From Sphingomonas sp. JC676 (GTDB taxonomy: Bacteria; Pseudomonadota; Alphaproteobacteria; Sphingomonadales; Sphingomonadaceae): 64,000 nt of DNA. A program made the position numbers and the translations under genes. The stretch is taken from the NCBI RefSeq assembly GCF_014489075.1, contig NZ_JACTGR010000002.1:124001-188000 (forward strand), written 5' to 3'. The notes beneath the pieces were generated by a model. It saw nothing but the letters and a program-made list of their open reading frames with translations, searched no databases and was not told the origin of the DNA. Below, piece after piece: positions 46,221 to 53,261 of the stretch. Within the stretch, counting starts at the first letter, position 1; each line of letters opens with the position of its first letter.

Positions 46221-47648
46221 ATGATCGATCGTCGTGCGCTTCTTTCGCAGGGCCCGGTGCTGCTTGCCGGTGCTGTGCTTCCCGCAACCGTCGTCGCCGC
46301 GCCCGCTGCCGGCCCCACCCTCCCCGCCTTCTACGAGGATATAGAGAAGCGGACCTTCCGCTGGTTCTGGGAAACCGCGCGCCGAGACAACGGGCTCGTG
46401 CCTGATCGCTACCCCACCCCTGCATTCTGCAGTATCGCCTCGGTCGGCTTCGCGCTCACCGCCTATCCGATCGGCGTCGAGCGCGGCTGGATCACCCGCG
46501 CCGAGGCGCGCGACCTGACGCTCACCACCCTGCGCTTCTTCTGGGAATCGCCGCAGGGCCCCGAGCCGACCGGCAAGATCGGCCACAAGGGCTTCTTCTA
46601 CCACTTCATCGACATGATCAGCGGCGAGCGGTACCGCGACGTCGAGCTCTCGAGCGTCGACAGCACGATCCTGTTCATGGGCATCCTCTTCGCCGGCCAA
46701 TATTATGACCGCGCCGATCCCGCTGAGCGGGAGATCCGCCGCCTCGCTTTGGCCATCTATACCCGTGCCGACTGGAACTTCTTCCGCACCGACGGGCGCA
46801 AGGCGATCTCGATGGGCTGGCATCCCGAGCGCGGGCTGATCGAGCGCAACTGGGACGGCTATAACGAAGGCATGTTCGTCTACATCCTCGGGCTCGGCGC
46901 GCCCGAGCATGCCGTGCCCGCGAACAGCTGGGAGGCCTGGACCGCCCCCTACCCGCGCTTCTGGCGTGGCGAGGGCCCGACCCGCCACCTCGCCTTCGCG
47001 CCGCTGTTCGGCCACCAGTACAGCCACACCTGGATCGATTTCCGCGGCATCCAGGACAAGGTGATGCGCGAGGCAGGGCTCGACTATTTCGAGAATACGC
47101 GCCGCGCCGCCTATGCCGATCGCGCCTATTGCATCGCCAATCCGATGCGCTGGGACGGCTTCTCCAAGGACATTTGGGGCCTCACCGCGTGCGACGGCCC
47201 GGGCAATTTCCGCAAGCCCTTCAAGGGTGAGACCCGCGAGTTCTTCGGCTATGCCGCGCGCGGCCCGTTGGGCCAGCCCGACGAGCGTGACGACGGCACA
47301 CTGGCGCCCACCGCGGCCCTAGGCTGCCTCCCCTTCGCCCCCGAGATCGTCATTCCCTGCGCCGAGGCGATGCAGCGCGAATATGGCGACCGGCTCTACG
47401 GCAAATATGGTTTCCTGGATTCGTTCAACCCCAGCTTCAAATACACCGATGTCCGCCCCGAAAAGGGCAGCGTCGATCCGAAGAAGGGCTGGGTGAACGA
47501 CGATTATCTTGGCATCGACCAGGGCCCGATCCTGGCGATGGCGGCGAATTACCGCAGCGATTTCGTGTGGAAGCACATGCGCAATTCGCCCGCGATCCGC
47601 AAAGGACTCAAGCTGGCCGGCTTCACCGGAGGATGGCTGGGCGGCTGA
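46221..47648 (+). CDS. Exported glycoamylase-domain protein, GH144-like glucanase
   Basis: 475 residues with a leader (IDRRALLSQG, cleavage near VVAAP) and an (alpha/alpha)6 glycoamylase-like domain (PF10091 type). Recognisable stretches are FYEDIEKRTFRWFWE, SIASVGFALTAYPIG, HWIDMISG-like FHFIDMISGERY and WGLTACDGPGN. GH144 members are endo-beta-1,2-glucanases; related proteins have other or unknown specificity, so the linkage is uncertain. RBS AGAGGA. It stands beside GH3 and LacI, suggesting beta-glucan use with sophoro-oligosaccharides handed to GH3. The acidic catalytic residues cannot be placed without an alignment. Confidence 0.85.
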   Translation: MIDRRALLSQGPVLLAGAVLPATVVAAPAAGPTLPAFYEDIEKRTFRWFWETARRDNGLVPDRYPTPAFCSIASVGFALTAYPIGVERGWITRAEARDLTLTTLRFFWESPQGPEPTGKIGHKGFFYHFIDMISGERYRDVELSSVDSTILFMGILFAGQYYDRADPAEREIRRLALAIYTRADWNFFRTDGRKAISMGWHPERGLIERNWDGYNEGMFVYILGLGAPEHAVPANSWEAWTAPYPRFWRGEGPTRHLAFAPLFGHQYSHTWIDFRGIQDKVMREAGLDYFENTRRAAYADRAYCIANPMRWDGFSKDIWGLTACDGPGNFRKPFKGETREFFGYAARGPLGQPDERDDGTLAPTAALGCLPFAPEIVIPCAEAMQREYGDRLYGKYGFLDSFNPSFKYTDVRPEKGSVDPKKGWVNDDYLGIDQGPILAMAANYRSDFVWKHMRNSPAIRKGLKLAGFTGGWLGG

Positions 47649-48171
47649 GGGCTTCTCGACTAACGACGACGTCCGCTAACGACCCAGTTCCGGACATTAG
47701 AAGATGCCTTTTGCCCCTCACCGTCACCCCGGCACAAGGCCGGGGTGACGGTGAGGGAACGGCCGCTCTTATCACCAGCGACCGCTGATTGTAGCGTGAC
47801 GGGCTGAGCGAGGAGAGGGGGCTAGATCGCCCAGCCCTAAGTCCCGTAGGTAACCGCCTCGGGGCCTGTCATCCATTATGGACCTAATGGTCGCTGCGCG
47901 AAATCGTCCTTTCGGGATGGACCAGATGGACAGTTGCACGAGCGGCAGCGGACGGCATAGGCCGCGTGGCAATCTCGGCCGCTGTCTTGGACCACCATGA
48001 GCCGCTAAAGCCTTGGGCGTCTCACCAAATTGCGAATGGACCCCGGCACAAGGCCGGGGTGACGGTGAGGAGCGTGAGCGCTTTGCACCAACTGCAGACG
48101 AGAGCCGATGATGCGGCAGCGGACCTTCTGACAGGCAGGCAATCCCCGGGCCGGCTAACCCTTGCCCCGGT
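47649..48171. repeat. 523-base gap with two REP-like hairpins
   Basis: A very long perfect hairpin has 19-base arms at 47715-47733 and 47739-47757 and loop ACAAG. A shorter copy at 48040-48060 has an 8-base stem and the same loop. Neither is followed by a T-run. The rest has no supported gene or promoter. Confidence 0.7.
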
Positions 48172-48582
48172 TCACAGCTCAGCAGATCCGCCAGCTCCAT
48201 CGACCCTCTCGAACCGACCCGCTTCCAGGCGCGCAACTGCCTGTTCGATCCGCGCCAGCGTCTCGACGATCCGCACCTGTTCTTCATGCGTGAAGGCATC
48301 GCGATCCTGGTTCAGCCGCTCGACCAGCCGCACGACGATCAGCGGCGCCACGCCGAAGATGGAGATGTGCATCAAGGCAAGCGCCAGCATCTCCCCCGCC
48401 GTCGATTTCGGGCTGATGTCGCCATAGCCCGTCGAGGTCGCGGTGGTGCCCGCCCAGTAGAGGCTGTCGGCGAAATTGTGCCCCTCGATCGCCATGAACA
48501 GCAACGTGAAGCCCAGAAGCAGCACCACATAAGCGAGCGCCAGTTCCTTGAGCGTATCGGTCGCGGCCTGCAGCCTGTTCAT
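48172..48582 (-). CDS. Two-helix potassium channel subunit
   Basis: 136 residues: transmembrane helix (LALAYVVLLLGFTLLFMAI), pore helix and selectivity filter TSTGYGD (about 49-55), second helix (LALALMHISIFGVAPLIVV), then a charged C-terminal tail that looks like a short coiled coil (EEQVRIVETLARIEQAVARLE). It forms a K+-selective pore, probably a tetramer. It lacks RCK or cyclic-nucleotide domains. It starts two bases after the glutathionylspermidine-synthase-like stop, so the pair is co-translated. Confidence 0.9.
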   Translation of the reverse strand: MNRLQAATDTLKELALAYVVLLLGFTLLFMAIEGHNFADSLYWAGTTATSTGYGDISPKSTAGEMLALALMHISIFGVAPLIVVRLVERLNQDRDAFTHEEQVRIVETLARIEQAVARLEAGRFERVDGAGGSAEL

Positions 48583-48584
48583 CG

Positions 48585-49730
48585 TCACCCCCTGATCACG
48601 TGCGGAATGAAGCGCGCGCGGTTGCCGGTGATGAGCCCGTCCTCGCGGATCCCCATCCCCGCCGCTTCGCCGTCCACGACCCAGCAGCCGAGCACCGGAT
48701 AGCCGTTGCCGAAGTCGCGCAGCGGATAGAGTTGCTGGTACATGGTCAGTCCCTGGCGGTACTCGCCCGACGATCGTGCGACGGTCAGCCCGCGCTGCAC
48801 AACCTCGATATTGGCGCCTTCGCGCGCCAGGAACGGCTTCGCGACATAGCTGTCGCCGATCTTCTCCTTGAACACCGACGCCTCCAGAAGATTCGGATGG
48901 TCGGGGAACATCGCCCACAGCACCTGGAGGACCGCCTTGTTGCTCCACAGCATCTTCCAGATCGGCTCTATCCACGCCGTCTCGGGCAAGTGACGGACGA
49001 TGTCCTGGCCGTAGCGTTCGTTGACGATCCATTCCCAGGGATAGAGCTTGAAGATCGCGGTGATCAGCTGGTCTTCGCTGTCGACGATCCGTCCGCGCGC
49101 ATCGAGACCGATATCGTCGATCACGATCGCAAGCGTTTCGAGCCCAGCCTGCGACGCCAGATCGCGCATATAGGTCGTGGTGATCGTGTCCTCGTGCGAG
49201 GGATCGGCGGTATGGGTGAACCAGATCCGCTGGTCGGGAAGCCGCGCACGGATTTCCGCCCAGCGTCCGATCAATTTCTCGTGCAGGCTGTTGAACTGGT
49301 CGAGTTCAGGGAACAGCGCCTCCTTCCAGTCCCACTGGATCACCGCGGCCTCGAGCATCGAGGTCGGCGTGTCGCAATTGAACTCGAAGAGCTTGGGATC
49401 GCCCTCGCCGGTATAGCCGAAATCGAACCGCCCATAGTTGAGCGACGGCGGCTCGTCGCGCCACGCCGCCTTGAGCGCCCGGTGGCAATATTCGGGGATG
49501 CCGAATATCTCCAGGACCTCGGGGTCCTCGACGATCCGCTCGCCCGCCTCGAGGAACAGGTCATAGACGGTTTCGGCCGCCGCCTCGATCTTCTCGATCT
49601 CGGCGAGCTCGAACGCATAATAGGCGCTCTCGTCCCAATAGGGATCGCCGTCCTGACTGTGCCAGATCAGCCCCTGCGCTTCGACCTTCGCCTGCCAGTC
49701 GTCGCGCGGCGCGATTGCGTGCCGCTCCAC
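48585..49730 (-). CDS. Glutathionylspermidine-synthase-like ATP-grasp enzyme
   Basis: 381 residues matching only the synthetase half of E. coli Gss (no amidase domain), as in E. coli YjfC/YgiC. NYGRFDFGYTGEGDPKLFEFNCDTPTS and the C-terminal KPFLAREGANI are family signatures. It is expected to ligate an amine or peptide using ATP, but YjfC-type members have no proven substrate. It lies 4 bases downstream of the small lipoprotein gene. The same trio of DUF350, small DUF1190-like protein and YjfC exists in E. coli yjfLMC. Confidence 0.92.
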   Translation of the reverse strand: MERHAIAPRDDWQAKVEAQGLIWHSQDGDPYWDESAYYAFELAEIEKIEAAAETVYDLFLEAGERIVEDPEVLEIFGIPEYCHRALKAAWRDEPPSLNYGRFDFGYTGEGDPKLFEFNCDTPTSMLEAAVIQWDWKEALFPELDQFNSLHEKLIGRWAEIRARLPDQRIWFTHTADPSHEDTITTTYMRDLASQAGLETLAIVIDDIGLDARGRIVDSEDQLITAIFKLYPWEWIVNERYGQDIVRHLPETAWIEPIWKMLWSNKAVLQVLWAMFPDHPNLLEASVFKEKIGDSYVAKPFLAREGANIEVVQRGLTVARSSGEYRQGLTMYQQLYPLRDFGNGYPVLGCWVVDGEAAGMGIREDGLITGNRARFIPHVIRG

Positions 49731-49734
49731 GCCG

Positions 49735-50157
49735 TCAGGACCTGCCGCCGCCGAAGCTGCGACCGTGCGACCCGAGACCGCCGCGCGAGACCGCTGCCGA
49801 TCGCGTCATCCGCGACGCCGCGGGCGCATCGGCATAGCTGACCCCCGCGCGCGGCGCGTAGGAGCCAAGGCCGGCATAGCGTGGGTTGCGGATCGATTCC
49901 CCGTAATAGGGAACGGCGGAATTGCGCCCGAGATAATACCAGAGGAACGCGGTGCCGACACCGCTACCGCCGCCGCCGTGATAGACCGTGCGCTGGCCGC
50001 ACTGGCTGTCATCGACGCGGTTGCCTTCCTTGTCGACGCAGATCGCGGTGTCGCGATCGGTGACGACGTCGTCGTTCCAGCCGTCGTTCGACGAGCATCC
50101 GGGCAGCGAGATCAAGGCCGCCGCCATCGCCGTGGTCATGGACAATTGTTTCTTCAT
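49735..50157 (-). CDS. Small DUF1190/YgiB-like lipoprotein
   Basis: 140 residues. A leader ends in the lipobox LPGC (Cys about 21). Two Cys lie in CVDKEGNRVDDSQCGQ, and a Gly/Ser/Arg-rich tail ends in SFGGGRS. The layout resembles YjfM/YgiB of E. coli, which sit next to YjfC/YgiC as here. The start at 50157 has a near-ideal AGGAGG upstream. Function unknown; an envelope partner for the ATP-grasp enzyme is likely. Confidence 0.82.
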   Translation of the reverse strand: MKKQLSMTTAMAAALISLPGCSSNDGWNDDVVTDRDTAICVDKEGNRVDDSQCGQRTVYHGGGGSGVGTAFLWYYLGRNSAVPYYGESIRNPRYAGLGSYAPRAGVSYADAPAASRMTRSAAVSRGGLGSHGRSFGGGRS

Positions 50158-50182
50158 TGCGGACCTCCTGTCGGCCGGCTGC

Positions 50183-50590
50183 TCAAGGGACCATGCAGGC
50201 TGCCTGGAGGATGCCGATTCCCAGCCCGAAGCCGCCGACGAAGATCCCGGAAGCGACGCAACCATCGGCGATCCGCTTCGAGATCGTCGTGAAAAGCAGC
50301 CGCGCGATCACGAAGAACACCACCAGCTGGACGATGGCCGCGACCGCGCCCCACAACAGCATGTCCGGGATGCTCACCGAATGGCCGATCACCACCGCGA
50401 CGGGAATGGCGAAGCCGATAAAGGTGCCGGTCAGCTGGATCGAGGCTGCGCTGTTGCCTTCGCGAATCAGCGCGAATTCCTTGTGCGGCGTGATCAGGAC
50501 GTAGAGAACCAGAAACGCAATCGCGAGGCCGAGTGCCGCGGCGAAATACGCCAGAAAATGCGGTAGCGTGTCGGTGAAATACTGGAACAT
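50183..50590 (-). CDS. DUF350 membrane protein
   Basis: 135 residues and about four transmembrane helices (FLAYFAAALGLAIAFLVLYVLI; IGFAIPVAVVIGHS; LLWGAVAAIVQLVVFFVIARLLF; GIFVGGFGLGIGILQAACM), the usual DUF350/YjfL plan. RBS GGGGAGGG. It is first in the four-gene minus-strand operon ending with the potassium channel. DUF350 proteins are of unknown function; the operon suggests an inner-membrane stress or ion-linked role. Confidence 0.88.
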   Translation of the reverse strand: MFQYFTDTLPHFLAYFAAALGLAIAFLVLYVLITPHKEFALIREGNSAASIQLTGTFIGFAIPVAVVIGHSVSIPDMLLWGAVAAIVQLVVFFVIARLLFTTISKRIADGCVASGIFVGGFGLGIGILQAACMVP

Positions 50591-50701
50591 GGCGCGCCCT
50601 CCCCTTTGTCCGCCCAATACCGCATGCGTATCAGCGGCTCGGCGCTTCTGGAAGGCCGTTGTGGAATCACATCGGATCCGCCCCCACTCCCCATAAGCCA
50701 A

Positions 50702-52513
50702 TCAGCGGATCGCGATCGGTTTGCTCCGCTTCGAAACGCCATTCTCGTCGAATGCCTCGACCGCGACAAAATAGCCCTGCCCGACATTGAGCGCGCGCAG
50801 GTCCAACGCCGCGCCCTGGTCCGCCCAGCGCTGATAGGTGAGCGTCAGCCGGTCGGACCTGATGCCCCACATCACATTGTAGCCGACCGCGCCCTTCACC
50901 GGCTTCCAGGCGATATGCGCATCGCGTTGGTCCGCGTCCCGCTTCGCCGTCACGCCGCCCGGCATCGCTGGGGCCCTGCCCCCCGCACTGCCGAACACGC
51001 GGATGTCGCTGATCGCCAGATTGGCCGCGCCGACATGGTCATGGACATAGCGCACATAGCGCGCCTTCACCGGCGCCGGCAGCTCGAAATAGGCATTGGG
51101 CCGGTCGCGCCGCGGCGCCTCGGTCTTCGCCAGCGGCGCCCATGCCTTGCCGTCCACCGACGATTGCAGCTCGAATTCAGTATAGATGTCGTCCGCATCG
51201 GCGAAGCGGTTCGACTTGTAGTCGGCGAAGTTGACCTGGACCGCACGCAGCGTCTTGGCCGCGCCCAGATCGACCGTCAGCGTCTCGCCCGCTTTGTTGG
51301 CGCCGGCGACCCAGAAGGTTCGCGGATTCTCGTCGGTCACCCGGTCCGCGGCGAACTCTCCAAAAGTCGACGAAGCGCTTGCCGCCTTTTTGTACGAAAG
51401 CAGCATCCAGCCGGTGAACAGGCTCTCCGGATCGTCGATCTTGCTCGTCGGCACATATTGCGGGAAATCGCCGAACCGCGTCGATACGGACATCTGGCCG
51501 TCGGCCGCGAAGTGCGCCGGCCACATGCCGATGCGCCGCTCGAACGTCCAGTTATAGCCGATCCACGGCGTGCCGGTGTTCCACCAATTGCCATGCACGT
51601 CCTGAAAGGTGGAACCATGCCCCGCCCCCTGGACGAACCCGCCGGGCTTGTAGGCCACCGGATTGTAGGGCGCGTATTCATACGGCCCCAGCGGCTTGTC
51701 GGAGACATAGGTGCCGTTGGAATAGGCATTATATTCGGTGCCCGGCGCGCCGTACTGAAGATAGTAGCGCCCATTGACCTTGGTCATCCAGGCGCCTTCC
51801 ATGAAGGGCTTGATCGGCGTGCCATTGGGCAGCCCCCCCGAATGATCCTGGCCGAAGCGCTCCCAGCCATGCTGGTCGGGATGCAGCGCCAGCATCGACT
51901 GGGCCTTGCCCTTGTAGATCAGGCGGCCGTCCTTGAACTCGATCTCCATGCCGTAGAGCGGGAAGACGTTCGACGAGTTCCAGTAGAGATACCATTTGCC
52001 GTCATCGTCCTTGAACAATGCGGGATCCCAGGGGCCCGGCGGCACCTGGCCCGGCTCCTTGATAGTATCCTCGAACCCGCCCTGCACTGCGCCCGGCAGA
52101 TCGGGCATGCGGCGGACAAAGAAGTCGAGCTTGCCCGTCTCCGGCGCGGTGCTCGACAGGATCGATTCGGGCCGCGTCATCGAGGGCTGGATCAGGATGC
52201 GCTCGTCGCCATCGGCCCAGACCGCGGGCGCCACAATCGACTGGAACGGCCAGCGGCTCGGCATGATGAAGGTCCAGTCGATCAGGTCCGTCGAACGCCA
52301 ATAGCCGTCGGCCAGCGTCTGGAACATGTAATAGGCGCCCTTGAACTGGACGACCGCCGGATCGGCGCCGGTCCGGTACGAGATGCCCTCGTTCAACTGC
52401 TCGAAATTGTAGCGGTAATCCAAGTCGACCGGGTTGATAGTGGTCCGCTTGGGCGCCTGAGCATAAGCGGAAGTCGCGGCCAACAGGCTCAGCAGCAGGA
52501 TCGTGCGCTTCAT
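50702..52513 (-). CDS. Exported GH43-like glycosidase with F5/8 C and Fn3 domains
   Basis: 603 residues: signal peptide (cleavage near AYAQA), five-bladed propeller of the GH43 type (RTGADPAVVQFKGAYYMF; WDPALFKDDDGKWYLYW; MEGAWMTKVNGRYYL holding likely Asp and Glu residues), a discoidin/F5-8 type C sugar-binding domain (about 355-480) and a fibronectin-III domain at the end. It would cut arabinose, xylose or galactose residues from plant-type glycans. It follows the DUF6445 gene by one base, so it belongs to the TonB-receptor operon. Confidence 0.87.
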   Translation of the reverse strand: MKRTILLLSLLAATSAYAQAPKRTTINPVDLDYRYNFEQLNEGISYRTGADPAVVQFKGAYYMFQTLADGYWRSTDLIDWTFIMPSRWPFQSIVAPAVWADGDERILIQPSMTRPESILSSTAPETGKLDFFVRRMPDLPGAVQGGFEDTIKEPGQVPPGPWDPALFKDDDGKWYLYWNSSNVFPLYGMEIEFKDGRLIYKGKAQSMLALHPDQHGWERFGQDHSGGLPNGTPIKPFMEGAWMTKVNGRYYLQYGAPGTEYNAYSNGTYVSDKPLGPYEYAPYNPVAYKPGGFVQGAGHGSTFQDVHGNWWNTGTPWIGYNWTFERRIGMWPAHFAADGQMSVSTRFGDFPQYVPTSKIDDPESLFTGWMLLSYKKAASASSTFGEFAADRVTDENPRTFWVAGANKAGETLTVDLGAAKTLRAVQVNFADYKSNRFADADDIYTEFELQSSVDGKAWAPLAKTEAPRRDRPNAYFELPAPVKARYVRYVHDHVGAANLAISDIRVFGSAGGRAPAMPGGVTAKRDADQRDAHIAWKPVKGAVGYNVMWGIRSDRLTLTYQRWADQGAALDLRALNVGQGYFVAVEAFDENGVSKRSKPIAIR

Positions 52514-52514
52514 T

Positions 52515-53186
52515 TCAATGTCCTAGGATGAAGATATTGGCGGTCAGCCGCCCGCGGCGCGGGTCGCTGGAAAAGTCCATGTCCTCGGGGATGATCCCCG
52601 AATGCAGCATGTTGCCGCGATAGATGACGAGCCGGTCAGCCCGTCCCTCGATCACGCCGGTCTGCTCGAAATAGGTGTCGGACTGGCGGATATAGCCGGC
52701 CATCGCCACGCTCTCGGCCCTGGCCGCGCCGACGAAGCGGTCGACATTGCCGTCGTCGACGATCTCGATACCGGTGGATCGCTGGCGGTAGAATGCGGTG
52801 CCCGGCGTGTCCGCCAGATAGTGGAGCAGCGCGAGATAGCCGGGATCGGTCGAATCGAAATGCGGCGCCCGCTGGACGGCGGTCAGCGCGTCCGGCTGCG
52901 CAGTCACCATCGAGAAGCTCGCCTCGAGCAGGTCAAAGCGATCGAAGTCGAACGCTCCGCCGATGAACGGCGCCGCCGCCTCCAGCATGTGCTCGACATA
53001 GGCGTTGGCGGCCCCGTCCGCCGGCGTGATGATCCGCCTCAGCCCGGGATAATAGGTTCCCCGGCTCGCCTCGAACGGCGCCATCGCCGCCGCGATTCCG
53101 ACAATATCGCCGACTGCCTCGCTGAAGCCGTCCAGGACGACAACCGGGCTCTGGCTTTCGCCGACGCGGCGCAGTTCGGGCTTCAT
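52515..53186 (-). CDS. DUF6445-type 2OG-Fe(II) oxygenase-like protein
   Basis: 223 residues with no leader. A jelly-roll-like protein with HxD in PHFDSTD, a distal His in NMLHSG and an Arg near RRGRLT, as in Fe(II)/2-oxoglutarate enzymes. Proteins of this type are common beside TonB receptors and tryptophan-halogenase-like genes in sphingomonads and caulobacters, with no known substrate. It follows the receptor after a terminator-like hairpin (53207-53237), so its expression may be reduced relative to the receptor. Confidence 0.82.
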   Translation of the reverse strand: MKPELRRVGESQSPVVVLDGFSEAVGDIVGIAAAMAPFEASRGTYYPGLRRIITPADGAANAYVEHMLEAAAPFIGGAFDFDRFDLLEASFSMVTAQPDALTAVQRAPHFDSTDPGYLALLHYLADTPGTAFYRQRSTGIEIVDDGNVDRFVGAARAESVAMAGYIRQSDTYFEQTGVIEGRADRLVIYRGNMLHSGIIPEDMDFSSDPRRGRLTANIFILGH

Positions 53187-53206
53187 CGGTCACCCATTCA
53201 AGAAAA

Positions 53207-53237
53207 GGGGGAGGAAAAGCCGAAGCTCCCCTCCCCC
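53207..53237 (-). terminator. Attenuating terminator after the TonB receptor
   Basis: Arms GGGGGAGG / CCTCCCCC (53207-53214 / 53230-53237) fold on the minus strand and are followed by TTTTCTT. It lies between the receptor stop (53262) and the DUF6445 start (53186), so a fraction of transcripts probably ends here. Confidence 0.65.
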
Positions 53238-53261
53238 TGCAATAGACCCAAGCCAAACGGC

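Noticed and set aside
46081..46221. Riboswitch in the GH144-like leader
   Set aside because: A terminator is present, but no aptamer-like structure or known consensus is recognisable.
47649..48171. Missed gene or small RNA in the long gap
   Set aside because: Only REP-like hairpins are recognisable; no start, ribosome site or promoter supports a gene.
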